From the NCBI GenBank assembly GCA_014138645.1, contig JACJIB010000005.1, positions 372,001-436,000 on the forward strand: a stretch of DNA of 64,000 nucleotides, read 5' to 3'. Every line of letters starts with the position of its first letter. Position 1 is the stretch's first letter. Below, piece after piece: positions 56,684-64,000 of this stretch. Source of the DNA: Methylorubrum thiocyanatum (GTDB lineage: Bacteria; Pseudomonadota; Alphaproteobacteria; Rhizobiales; Beijerinckiaceae). The position numbers and the translations under genes were made by a program. A model generated the notes under the pieces. That model saw only the letters and a list, made by a program, of their open reading frames with translations, searched no databases and was not told the origin of the DNA.

Positions 56684-58266
56684 TGCTCGGCCTCGGTCTT
56701 CTCTCCGGGCTCCTGATCGTTCCGCTCGCGGGCGCCGCCTTCATCCTGACCTTGGGGGAGGAGACGGCAGCCGTGAAGCGCAACGCCCGCTGGGCCGCGC
56801 TGATCACGACGGTCGTCACCTTCCTGCTCTCGCTGGTGGCCTGGGCCCGCTACGACATCGCGTCCCCGAGCTTCCAGCTCGTCGAGAGCCATGCGTGGCT
56901 TGCCGAGACGATCCGGTTCAAGCTCGGCGTCGACGGTTTCTCGATGCCGCTGATCCTGCTGACCACCTTCCTGATGCCGTTCTGCATCGGGGCGTCGTGG
57001 CTCTCGGTCGAGAATCGGGTCAAGGAGTACTTCGTCGCCTTCCTCGTCCTCGAGACGACGATGATCGGCGTGTTCTGCGCCCTCGATCTCGTGCTGTTCT
57101 ACCTGTTCTTCGAGGCAGGCCTGATCCCGATGTTCCTCATCATCGGCATCTGGGGCGGCAAGCGGCGCATCTACGCGAGCTTCAAGTTCTTCCTCTACAC
57201 CCTGCTCGGCTCGGTGCTCATGCTGCTCGCCATCATGGCGATGTACTGGGAGGCCGGCACCACCGACATCCCGACGCTGCTGGCCCACCGCTTCCCCGTC
57301 GGCCTGCAATGGTGGCTGTGGCTCGCCTTCTTCGCGAGCTTCGCGGTGAAGATGCCGATGTGGCCGGTCCATACCTGGCTCCCCGACGCCCACGTCGAGG
57401 CGCCGACCGCGGGTTCGGTGATCCTGGCGGGTATCCTGCTCAAGATGGGCGGCTACGGCTTCATCCGGATCTCGCTGCCGATGCTGCCGGATGCCTCCGC
57501 CTCCTTCGCGCCGCTCGTCTTCGCGCTGTCGGTGATCGCGATCATCTTCACCTCGCTTACCGCGATGATGCAGACCGACATCAAGAAGCTGATCGCCTAC
57601 TCGTCGGTGGCGCATATGGGCTTCGTGACGCTCGGCCTGTTCACCCTCAACGAGCAGGGCATCCAGGGCGCGCTGTTCCTGATGATCTCCCACGGCATCG
57701 TCTCGGGCGCGCTCTTCCTCTGCGTCGGCGTCGTCTACGACCGGATGCACACCCGCGAGATCGCCGCCTATGGCGGCCTCGTGAAGCGGATGCCGCTCTA
57801 CGCCGCGGCGATGATGGTCTTCACCATGGCCAATGTCGGCCTGCCGGGCACGTCGGGCTTCGTCGGCGAGTTCCTGGCGATGATGGGCGCCTTCCGCGCC
57901 AACCCGACCGTGGCCTTCTTCTCGGTCTTCGGCATCATCCTCTCGGCCGGCTACGCGCTGTGGCTCTATGCCCGGGTGATCTACGGGAAGCTCGACAAGC
58001 CCAACCTCCAGGGCATTCTCGATCTCGATAACCGCGAGAAGATCATCATCGCGCCGCTCGTCGCGCTGACGATCTGGTACGGCGTCCACCCGGCCCCCGT
58101 GCTCGACACCTTCGCGCCCTCCACCGAGGCGCTGATGCAGAACATGCGGGCCGCGCTCGCCAATACCCAGACCGCCGAGGCCGCAGCCAAGGCCGCACAA
58201 TCCGCCGCGGCGGAGAAGGCAGCCGTTCTCGCCTCCCAGAAAACCGTCGAGGCCGCCGCGCGATGA
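56683..58266 (+). CDS. nuoM: NADH-quinone oxidoreductase subunit M
   Basis: A 527-residue antiporter-like proton-pumping subunit. It has [20 protein letters not shown] with the key Glu, [20 protein letters not shown] and [20 protein letters not shown] with the buried Lys. The last ~35 residues are Ala-rich ([20 protein letters not shown]), probably a helical tail. Its ATG shares the A of the nuoL TGA, and its own stop overlaps nuoN by four bases. Confidence 0.96.
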   Translation: MLGLGLLSGLLIVPLAGAAFILTLGEETAAVKRNARWAALITTVVTFLLSLVAWARYDIASPSFQLVESHAWLAETIRFKLGVDGFSMPLILLTTFLMPFCIGASWLSVENRVKEYFVAFLVLETTMIGVFCALDLVLFYLFFEAGLIPMFLIIGIWGGKRRIYASFKFFLYTLLGSVLMLLAIMAMYWEAGTTDIPTLLAHRFPVGLQWWLWLAFFASFAVKMPMWPVHTWLPDAHVEAPTAGSVILAGILLKMGGYGFIRISLPMLPDASASFAPLVFALSVIAIIFTSLTAMMQTDIKKLIAYSSVAHMGFVTLGLFTLNEQGIQGALFLMISHGIVSGALFLCVGVVYDRMHTREIAAYGGLVKRMPLYAAAMMVFTMANVGLPGTSGFVGEFLAMMGAFRANPTVAFFSVFGIILSAGYALWLYARVIYGKLDKPNLQGILDLDNREKIIIAPLVALTIWYGVHPAPVLDTFAPSTEALMQNMRAALANTQTAEAAAKAAQSAAAEKAAVLASQKTVEAAAR

Positions 58267-59702
58267 CCCCGATCCAGTCCGTCCTGCCGGCGATCACGCC
58301 GGTCCTGCCGGAGATCGTCCTGAGCATCGGCGCTCTGCTGCTCGTCCTCTACGGGGCATGGCGCGGCGAGCGCTCGTCCGAGGGCGTGAATGTCGGCGCG
58401 CTGATCCTGCTGATCTTCACCTTCTTCCTCGTCGTCTCGCAGACGGGCAACGTGACGACGCTGAACGGCGCCTTCATCGCCGACCCGTTCGCACGGGTGA
58501 TGAAGGCGCTGATCCTGATCGGCTCGGCGGCGACTATCCTGCTCTCGCGCGACTACTTCCAGCGCGAGCGCATCGACCGGTTCGAGTACCCGATCCTGAT
58601 CGTGCTCTGCACCATCGGTATGCTGGTGATGGCCTCGGCCAACGACCTGATCTCGCTCTATCTGGGCCTCGAACTGCAGTCGCTCGCCGCCTACGTCATC
58701 GCCGCTTTCCATCGCGACGACGTGAAGTCCACGGAAGCCGGCCTGAAGTACTTCGTGCTCGGCGCGCTCTCCTCCGGCATGCTGCTCTACGGCGCCTCGC
58801 TGGTCTACGGCTTCACCGGCACGGTCTCCTTCCCTGGCATTGTCACGGCGCTCAACGGCCCGACGAGCTTCGGCATCGTGCTCGGCATCGTGTTCGTGGC
58901 CGCCGGCGTCGCCTTCAAGCTCGCTGCCGTGCCGTTCCACATGTGGACGCCGGACGTCTACGAGGGCTCGCCGACGCCGGTCACCGCCTTCTTCGGCTCC
59001 GCGCCGAAGGTCGCCGCGATGGCGATGACGGTGCGCGTCTTCATCGGCGCCTTTCCCGACGTCACCGCGGTCTGGCAGCAGATCATCGTGTTCGTCTCGA
59101 TCGCCTCGATGGCGCTCGGCTCCTTCGCCGCTATCGGCCAGCGCAACATCAAGCGCCTGATGGCCTATTCCTCCATCGGCAATGTCGGCTACGCCCTGAT
59201 CGGCCTCGCCGCGGGCTCGGAGGAGGGCGTGCGCGGCGTGGTCATCTACATGGTGATCTACCTCGCCATGACGCTCGGCGCCTTCGCCGTGCTGCTGTCG
59301 CTCCGCCGCAAGGACAGGATGTTCGAGACGATCGACGACCTGTCGGGCCTCTCGCGCACCCATCCCTGGCTGGCCTTCTGCCTTGCCGCGATGATGTTCT
59401 CGCTCGCCGGCATCCCGCCGCTCGCCGGGTTCTTCGCGAAGTTCTACGTCTTCTCCGCCGCGATCCAGGCGGGTCTGGTGACGCTCGCGGTCGTCGGCGT
59501 GGTGACCTCGGTGGTCGGCGCGTTCTACTACCTGCGCCTCGTCAAGGTGATGTACTTCGATGAGGCCAAGGCCCCCTACGAGCGGATCCCGCCGGGCTCG
59601 GCCATCGTGCTCGGCGTATCGAGCGCCGTCGTGGTGCTGTTTTTCCTGATCCCGGCGCCGCTCGTCGCCGCGGCGGGCGACGCCGCGAAGTCGCTGTTCT
59701 AA
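58263..59702 (+). CDS. nuoN: NADH-quinone oxidoreductase subunit N
   Basis: A 479-residue antiporter-like proton-pumping subunit and last nuo gene. Marks are [40 protein letters not shown] and [20 protein letters not shown], plus [23 protein letters not shown] overlap with nuoM shows translational coupling. birA begins 7 nt later. Confidence 0.96.
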   Translation: MTPIQSVLPAITPVLPEIVLSIGALLLVLYGAWRGERSSEGVNVGALILLIFTFFLVVSQTGNVTTLNGAFIADPFARVMKALILIGSAATILLSRDYFQRERIDRFEYPILIVLCTIGMLVMASANDLISLYLGLELQSLAAYVIAAFHRDDVKSTEAGLKYFVLGALSSGMLLYGASLVYGFTGTVSFPGIVTALNGPTSFGIVLGIVFVAAGVAFKLAAVPFHMWTPDVYEGSPTPVTAFFGSAPKVAAMAMTVRVFIGAFPDVTAVWQQIIVFVSIASMALGSFAAIGQRNIKRLMAYSSIGNVGYALIGLAAGSEEGVRGVVIYMVIYLAMTLGAFAVLLSLRRKDRMFETIDDLSGLSRTHPWLAFCLAAMMFSLAGIPPLAGFFAKFYVFSAAIQAGLVTLAVVGVVTSVVGAFYYLRLVKVMYFDEAKAPYERIPPGSAIVLGVSSAVVVLFFLIPAPLVAAAGDAAKSLF

Positions 59703-59708
59703 AGGCGG

Positions 59709-60554
59709 ATGCAGTTCCGCTTAAGCCAAGCGGCCCGGTCCGAGGGACATCGGCTCCACAGCCACGACCGGCTCGATTCGACCAACAGCGAGGCGATGCG
59801 CCTCGCTCATGGCGGCGAGGCCGGCCCGCTCTGGGTCACGACCCGGCGCCAGGAGGCGGGCCGCGGCCGCCGCGGCAACGCCTGGACCTCGCCGGAGGGC
59901 AACCTCGCCGCGAGCCTGCTGCTGCCGGTGGCGGGTGTCGCACCGGAGATGGTGGCCACGCTCGGCTTCGTTGCGGGCGTGGCGTTGGTCGATGCGATCA
60001 GGGATGCGTGCCGTCTGGACCCTTCCCCCCTCTCCCCGCAGGCAGGGGAGGGGGATGCGCTGCCGCAGGGCATTGCCGCTGCCCACGCCGCCATCCATCT
60101 GAAGTGGCCCAACGACGTCCTCGCCGACGGCCGGAAACTCGCCGGCATCCTGCTGGAGGCCGAGACGCTTCCGGGCGGGCGACGGGCCGTGGTGGTCGGG
60201 TTCGGCGTCAACGTCGCGGCGGCGCCCGAGGGTTTGCCCTATCCCGCAGCCGCACTTTCGGCTTTTTCCGCGGCGGATGCGCCGAGGTTGCTCGAATTCC
60301 TGTCGGAACGGTTTGTCGAAGCCGTCCGGATCTGGAACAAGGGGCGCGGATTCTCGAATATCCGGCGGCAGTGGCTGGAGCGCGCGGCGGGGGTAGGGGC
60401 CCCCGTGTCGGTTCGCATGGCCGAAGTCACGCTGACGGGCATCTTTGAAACGATCGACGAGGGGGGGCGGCTCGTGATCCTCGCCCCGGATGGAACCCGA
60501 CGAACCGTGACGGCGGGCGAGGTGCATTTCGGACGTGCCGCGACGGCGGCCTGA
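59709..60554 (+). CDS. birA: Biotin--[acetyl-CoA-carboxylase] ligase
   Basis: A 281-residue enzyme that activates biotin with ATP and attaches it to AccB and other carrier proteins. It lacks the DNA-binding domain of E. coli BirA. Core motifs are SHDRLDSTNSEAMRLAHGGE, RRQEAGRGRRGNAWTSPEGN with the ATP/biotin loop, HLKWPNDVLADGRKLAGIL and VVVGFGVNVAAAP. A 25-residue stretch, DPSPLSPQAGEGDALPQG and neighbours, is encoded partly by a C/G palindrome (60024-60055) and looks like an in-frame repeat insertion. It follows nuoN by 7 nt, a typical alphaproteobacterial linkage. Confidence 0.95.
   Translation: MQFRLSQAARSEGHRLHSHDRLDSTNSEAMRLAHGGEAGPLWVTTRRQEAGRGRRGNAWTSPEGNLAASLLLPVAGVAPEMVATLGFVAGVALVDAIRDACRLDPSPLSPQAGEGDALPQGIAAAHAAIHLKWPNDVLADGRKLAGILLEAETLPGGRRAVVVGFGVNVAAAPEGLPYPAAALSAFSAADAPRLLEFLSERFVEAVRIWNKGRGFSNIRRQWLERAAGVGAPVSVRMAEVTLTGIFETIDEGGRLVILAPDGTRRTVTAGEVHFGRAATAA
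60024..60055. repeat. C/G palindrome read in frame within birA
   Basis: A pyrimidine arm rich in CCCCTCTCCCC (about 60027-60037) faces GGGGAGGGGG (60045-60054) over a short loop. This type of palindrome is normally intergenic; here it adds about 11 codons. A related stem occurs at 62253-62278. Confidence 0.5.
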
Positions 60555-60573
60555 GACTGGATAGACGAACAAG

Positions 60574-62247
60574 ATGACGACACGGCAGGACGAACTCGTC
60601 TTCGTGCCGCTCGGCGGCGTGGGCGAGATCGGGATGAACGCGGGCCTCTACGGGATCGGACCCGAGAAGCAGCGCAAGTGGATCATGGTCGATTGCGGGA
60701 TGGGGTTTGCCGGCGAGGAAGGCTTGCCCGGCATCGATCTGATGTTCCCCGACCTCACCTTCATCGAGGAGCGCAAGAAGGACCTTCTCGGCATCTTCAT
60801 CACCCACGCGCACGAGGACCATATCGGCGCGATCTCGGAACTGTGGCCGCGGATCAAGGCCCCGGTCTACGCCACGCGGTTTGCCAAGCAGTTGCTGGAG
60901 ACCCGCCGCCTCTCCGAGCCCGGCGCGCCGAAGGTCGACCTGCGCGAGATCAAGCCGGGCCGGCGCGTGACGGTCGGGCCGTTCGAGATCGAGTTCGTGC
61001 CGGTGGCGCACTCGATCCCGGAATCGAACGCGGTGGCGATCCGCACCGAGCACGGCCTTGTGCTGCATACCGGTGACTGGAAGCTCGACGACACGCCGGT
61101 CGCGGGCGACTCGACCTCGCCCGAGGCCTTCACCGCGCTCGGCGACGAGGGCATCCTGGCGCTCGTCTGCGACTCGACCAACGTGCTGCGCGAGGGCCGC
61201 TCGCCGAGCGAGACCGAGGTCTCCGCAACACTGCGTAAGCTGATCGAGAACGCGCCCCACCGCGTCGCGGTGACGACCTTCGCCTCCAACGTCGCTCGCA
61301 TCCGCGCCGTGGCGGAGGCCGCCCAGGCCTGCGGCCGGCAGGTGATCGCCGTCGGACGCGCCATGGACCGGGTGATCGATGTCGCCCGCGAGTGCGGCTA
61401 TCTCGACGGTCTGCCGGATTTCCTCTCGGCCGATTCCTACTCGCACCTGCCGCGCGACAAGGTGGTCTGCCTGCTCACCGGTTCGCAGGGCGAGCCGCGG
61501 GCGGCGATGTCGCGGGTCTCGCGCCACGACCATCCGGCGATCTCGCTGACGGCCGGCGACCGGGTGATCTTCTCCTCGCGCGCCATTCCCGGCAACGAGC
61601 GCGATGTCGGAGCCATCATCAACGACCTGATCGAGGACGGCATCGAGGTCATCACCGACCGCACCGAACTCGTCCACGTCTCCGGCCATCCGCGCCGGGA
61701 GGAGATGGTGGCGATGTATTCGTGGACGCGGCCGAAGGCGGTGGTGCCGGTCCATGGCGAGGCGCTGCACCTCGACGAGCACGCGCGCTTCGCCCGCTCG
61801 CAGGGCGTCGAGTCGGTGGTGAAGGCCCGCAACGGCGCGGTGGTCCGCCTCGCTCCGGGCAAGCCGGAGGTGGTCGAGCACGTCCGCGCCGGCCGGCTCT
61901 ACAAGGACGGCAACGTCCTCATCGACTCCAAGGACCGGGCGATCCCGGAGCGGCGCAAGCTCTCGCAGACCGGCATCGTCTCGGTGGCGCTCGCCATCGA
62001 CGAGCGCGGCGAGATGGCCGGTGAGCCGGCGGTGGACATCATGGGCCTGCCCAATCGCGGGCGCGGCGGCGAGCCCTTGCTCGACACCGTGGTCGATACG
62101 GTCAACCGGACGATCAACGGCCTGTCGCGCGGCAAGATGAAGGACTCGGAGGCCGTGGAGAACGCGGTCGATCGCGCCGTGCGCTCCGCCGTCAACGAGG
62201 CCTGGGGCAAAAAGCCCGCCTGCCACGTGCAGGTGGTGGAGGTGTGA
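60574..62247 (+). CDS. rnj: Ribonuclease J
   Basis: A 557-residue metallo-beta-lactamase/beta-CASP ribonuclease with endo- and 5'-exonuclease activity in RNA decay and rRNA maturation. It shows the zinc motif ITHAHEDHIGAI, VVDCGMGFAGEE-like start (MVDCGMGFAGEEGLPGIDLM), FVPVAHSIPESNAVAI, VLHTGDWKLDD, the beta-CASP SRAIPGNERDVGAIIN and VHVSGHPRREEMVAMY. It starts 19 nt after birA. Confidence 0.95.
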   Translation: MTTRQDELVFVPLGGVGEIGMNAGLYGIGPEKQRKWIMVDCGMGFAGEEGLPGIDLMFPDLTFIEERKKDLLGIFITHAHEDHIGAISELWPRIKAPVYATRFAKQLLETRRLSEPGAPKVDLREIKPGRRVTVGPFEIEFVPVAHSIPESNAVAIRTEHGLVLHTGDWKLDDTPVAGDSTSPEAFTALGDEGILALVCDSTNVLREGRSPSETEVSATLRKLIENAPHRVAVTTFASNVARIRAVAEAAQACGRQVIAVGRAMDRVIDVARECGYLDGLPDFLSADSYSHLPRDKVVCLLTGSQGEPRAAMSRVSRHDHPAISLTAGDRVIFSSRAIPGNERDVGAIINDLIEDGIEVITDRTELVHVSGHPRREEMVAMYSWTRPKAVVPVHGEALHLDEHARFARSQGVESVVKARNGAVVRLAPGKPEVVEHVRAGRLYKDGNVLIDSKDRAIPERRKLSQTGIVSVALAIDERGEMAGEPAVDIMGLPNRGRGGEPLLDTVVDTVNRTINGLSRGKMKDSEAVENAVDRAVRSAVNEAWGKKPACHVQVVEV

Positions 62248-62252
62248 AGCAG

Positions 62253-62278
62253 GGTCTCCTCCCCCAGGGGAGGAGACC
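62253..62278. repeat. 12-bp palindrome between rnj and mce
   Basis: GGTCTCCTCCCC (62253-62264) pairs perfectly with GGGGAGGAGACC (62267-62278). It lies 6 nt after the rnj stop and 23 nt before mce. Without a T-run it is more likely a repeat or mRNA-stability hairpin than a terminator. Confidence 0.55.
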
Positions 62279-62301
62279 GACGGGCAGGGAGGGAAAGAAC
62301 A

Positions 62302-62706
62302 ATGATCGGACGGCTCAACCACGTCGCCATCGCGGTGAAGGATCTCGACGCGGCGACCGCAATCTACCGCGACACCCTCGGCGCCAAGGTGACCGAGCCG
62401 CTGCCGCAGCCCGAGCACGGCGTGACGGTGGTGTTCGTGGAACTGCCCAACAGCAAGGTCGAGCTGATGTCGCCCCTTGGCGAGAACTCGACCATTCAGG
62501 GCTTCGTCGACAAGAACCCGGCCGGCGGCATCCACCACGTCTGCTACGAGGTCGAGGACATCATCGCCGCCCGCGACAAGATGAAGGCGGCCGGCGCCCG
62601 CGTGCTCGGCACCGGCGAGCCGAAGATCGGTGCCCACGGCAAGCCGGTGATCTTCCTCCACCCCAAGGACTTCCTGGGAACGCTGGTGGAGCTGGAGCAG
62701 GTCTGA
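62302..62706 (+). CDS. mce: Methylmalonyl-CoA epimerase
   Basis: A 134-residue vicinal-oxygen-chelate enzyme that interconverts (R)- and (S)-methylmalonyl-CoA. It also acts on ethylmalonyl-CoA, and in methylotrophs it serves the ethylmalonyl-CoA pathway. Signatures are IGRLNHVAIAVKDLDAATAI, VVFVELPNSKVELMSPLGEN, GGIHHVCYEVEDI and HPKDFLGTLVELEQV with metal-binding His and Glu. It follows rnj by 54 nt. Confidence 0.95.
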   Translation: MIGRLNHVAIAVKDLDAATAIYRDTLGAKVTEPLPQPEHGVTVVFVELPNSKVELMSPLGENSTIQGFVDKNPAGGIHHVCYEVEDIIAARDKMKAAGARVLGTGEPKIGAHGKPVIFLHPKDFLGTLVELEQV

Positions 62707-62822
62707 TCCGGCTTCCGCTCGATCAAAGCGGAAACCGGATCGGCGAGCCCGCGCGGCGCTTGAGCGAAGACCAGATCCGCCATTCCCAAGGGATCAATCG
62801 GATTTGGTCTGACAGGCCCTGT
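62705..62822. repeat. Palindromic repeats after mce
   Basis: Two imperfect palindromes: GATCCGGCTTCCGCT with AGCGGAAACCGGATC (62705-62741), and GACCAGATCCG with CGGATTTGGTC (about 62773-62813). They resemble Rhizobiales palindromic units and would fold stably in the mce transcript. Confidence 0.5.
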
Positions 62823-62834
62823 TCGGCTCAAGTC

Positions 62835-62861
62835 CGGCCGGGTCTCAGCCCGGCCGTTTTT
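62835..62861 (+). terminator. Rho-independent terminator of the nuo-mce transcript
   Basis: CGGCCGGG (62835-62842) pairs with CCCGGCCG (62849-62856) over TCTCAG and is followed directly by TTTTT. It ends 20 nt before the DUF1467 gene, so that gene needs another promoter or read-through. Confidence 0.8.
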
Positions 62862-62880
62862 CCATGACCGTTTGCAGACG

Positions 62881-63219
62881 ATGACCCGCTCGCCCCTTCG
62901 CACCCTCACCGCCTCGACGCCCCTGACCCTCCTGACGGTGGCGGTGCTGATCGCGCTCTTCGCCACGGTGGCGGTGAAGGGCTTCGACCTGACGGTGTTC
63001 GGCGCGCTGGCGCTCTACTTCGTGCTGTGGTGGACTTTCCTGTTCGCGATCCTGCCGCTGGGCAACGCGGCCGAGGCGGATCCGCAGCGGCTGGTGCCGG
63101 GCCAGGATCCGGGAGCGCCTGCGAGCCCGCGCCTGCGCGAGAAGGCCCTGCTGACGACGGTCCTAGCGGCCGTCGCGTTCTTCGCGGCCCTGCTGATCTT
63201 CCCGCTCGCCCGGCTCTGA
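62881..63219 (+). CDS. DUF1467 small membrane protein
   Basis: A 112-residue protein with two hydrophobic helices (LTLLTVAVLIALFATVAV onward, and LLTTVLAAVAFFAALLIFPL) and a conserved loop WWTFLFAILPLGNAAEAD. DUF1467 proteins are short membrane proteins usually found between mce and proS in alphaproteobacteria, as here. The function is unknown. ATG 62881 is used; an in-frame TTG at 62872 is possible. Confidence 0.88.
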   Translation: MTRSPLRTLTASTPLTLLTVAVLIALFATVAVKGFDLTVFGALALYFVLWWTFLFAILPLGNAAEADPQRLVPGQDPGAPASPRLREKALLTTVLAAVAFFAALLIFPLARL

Positions 63220-63245
63220 CGAAGCCGCGGCACCGCACAGCTCCA

Positions 63246-63276
63246 AAACAAAAAGCAAGGCACGAGGCCTTGCTTT
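63246..63276 (-). terminator. Hairpin with minus-strand T-run
   Basis: AAAGCAAGGC (63252-63261) pairs with GCCTTGCTTT (63267-63276) over ACGAG. The A-rich AAAACAAAA on its left becomes a T-run on the minus strand, so it reads as a terminator for leftward transcription. It may also stop the DUF1467 mRNA from the other side. Confidence 0.65.
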
Positions 63277-63302
63277 GGATAACCGAAGTATTTCCAGCCT
63301 AA

Positions 63303-63389
63303 TTATATCGCGCATTTCTTGCGGCGCGTTGGCTGATTGTTCCTCCCAAGACCCGGACCGTGCGCTGCCTCGTGGGCTGCGACCATCAC
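63303..63389 (-). CDS. Putative 28-residue leaderless small protein
   Basis: A short frame starting GTG-ATG (63389/63386) with product [18 protein letters not shown] followed by [10 protein letters not shown]. It stands 7 nt after a TATAAG -10 element (63397-63402), with ATGACA (63420-63425) as -35 at 17-nt spacing. It has no ribosome site, so it would be leaderless. It ends 26 nt before the minus-strand terminator. It may equally be a small non-coding RNA. No family recognised. Confidence 0.25.
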   Translation of the reverse strand: MMVAAHEAAHGPGLGRNNQPTRRKKCAI

Positions 63390-63396
63390 GGCGCTG

Positions 63397-63425
63397 CTTA
63401 TAGGAAGAAGATTTCCCTTTGTCAT
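63397..63425 (-). promoter_or_regulatory. Candidate sigma-70 promoter on the minus strand
   Basis: -35 ATGACA (63425-63420) and -10 TATAAG (63402-63397) with a 17-nt spacer. With the terminator at 63246-63276 it would define a leftward RNA of about 140 nt. Confidence 0.4.
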
Positions 63426-63653
63426 CAGGGGAGAGACGGTTCGCAGCGTTTTTTTGCAGGGCGCGTGGCAAACGGCTTCCGCCGGGCGCGAAGGTCGAGG
63501 CGCGTCACCGCTTCGCCGGCTTCGTTCCGCCTTATTGCAGGTCGATCCTGTGTTCGTAGGGCGCTTGTATTTTGCAGGGGCAATGTGTTGTGTGCCCTCG
63601 CATGCCGGCCTGGCTCCTCCCCGGCTGCGCCCGCCGTCTTCCAAGGTCGAACG

Positions 63654-64000
63654 ATGCGTCTCTCCCGCTACTTCCTGCCGATCCTGCGCGAGACGCCCAA
63701 GGAAGCGGAGATCGTCTCGCACCGCCTGATGCTGCGCGCCGGCATGATCCGCCAGGAGGCCGCCGGCATCTACGCGTGGCTGCCGCTGGGTCTGCGCGTC
63801 CTCAACAAGGTCTGCGACGTGATCCGCGCCGAGCAGGACCGCGCCGGCGCCGTCGAGATCCTGATGCCGACGATCCAGGCCGCCGATCTCTGGCGTGAAT
63901 CCGGCCGCTACGAGGCCTACGGCAAGGAGATGCTGCGGCTGAAGGACCGGCATGAGCGCGAGCTGCTCTACGGCCCGACGGCGGAAGAGGTCGTCACCGA
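63654..64000 (+). CDS. proS: Prolyl-tRNA synthetase, N-terminal part
   Basis: The first 115 residues of a class II aminoacyl-tRNA synthetase; the gene runs out of the window. It begins [20 protein letters not shown] and has [60 protein letters not shown] and the motif 2 region [11 protein letters not shown]. The latter two mark the bacterial short ProRS of alphaproteobacteria. Position after mce and DUF1467 is typical. Confidence 0.94.
   Translation, partial: MRLSRYFLPILRETPKEAEIVSHRLMLRAGMIRQEAAGIYAWLPLGLRVLNKVCDVIRAEQDRAGAVEILMPTIQAADLWRESGRYEAYGKEMLRLKDRHERELLYGPTAEEVVT

Larger units (their letters stand above)
63220..63653. other. Intergenic region before proS
   Basis: 434 nt with a hairpin terminator (63246-63276) and a possible small minus-strand transcript (63250-63425), both described separately. 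The proS promoter should lie in its right half; a T7 run at 63441-63447 is visible. Confidence 0.5.

Overview
The window is high-GC chromosomal DNA from an alphaproteobacterium, most likely Methylobacterium or Methylorubrum. This genus call is an inference. It rests on an NDUFA12-type complex I accessory protein, a fourteen-subunit nuo operon with a long NuoE carrying a C-terminal helix-hairpin-helix module, B12-dependent NrdJ, aat, pseudoazurin, several families of palindromic intergenic repeats, and genes of a formate and oxalate user.

Region 1 (1-12.2 kb) looks like a molybdenum-limitation island. It starts with the 3' end of moeA, then a single-domain ModE-type repressor. Five operators with the ModE architecture (CGCTATA-like half, 10 nt, TATAGCG-like half, identical spacing each time) sit in front of five transcription units: a DUF2325 protein with an SMP-30-like protein, a DUF2478-like protein, an avidin-fold protein, a LysR regulator followed by a metal-free NAD-dependent formate dehydrogenase and an HPP membrane protein, and a TonB-dependent receptor with a small secreted protein and a diheme MauG-like protein. 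A reasonable reading is that molybdenum shortage switches on metal scavenging and a formate dehydrogenase that needs no molybdenum.

Region 2 (12.5-17.7 kb) holds an oxalate/formate-type MFS carrier with strong palindromic operators upstream, and a two-component system whose AAA+ response regulator has altered P-loop and GAFTGA motifs.

Region 3 (17.8-22.5 kb) is the most unusual part: a tight three-gene minus-strand operon encoding a cyclic-nucleotide-binding-domain/class III cyclase, a tandem cyclase-like protein with a flexible tail ending in alanine, and an E2-E1 ubiquitin-type conjugation enzyme like Cap2 of CBASS. It resembles a Pycsar/CBASS hybrid defence or signalling module. An AT-richer, hairpin-rich 0.5 kb spacer separates it from nrdJ.

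Region 4 (22.9-43.7 kb) is mostly housekeeping: nrdJ, the NDUFA12 homologue, a royal-jelly-family protein, a DUF2155 protein, a DUF4188 protein with a divergent TetR, aat, aroQ-accB-accC, a LysR regulator, trxB, carB-greA with two downstream genes, pseudoazurin, a CAP lipoprotein and tRNA-Asp.

Region 5 (44.3-64 kb) is the complete nuoABCDEFGHIJKLMN operon followed by birA, ribonuclease J, methylmalonyl-CoA epimerase, a DUF1467 protein and the 5' end of proS. A palindromic repeat interrupts nuoI-nuoJ, and a related G/C-type palindrome is read in frame inside birA.
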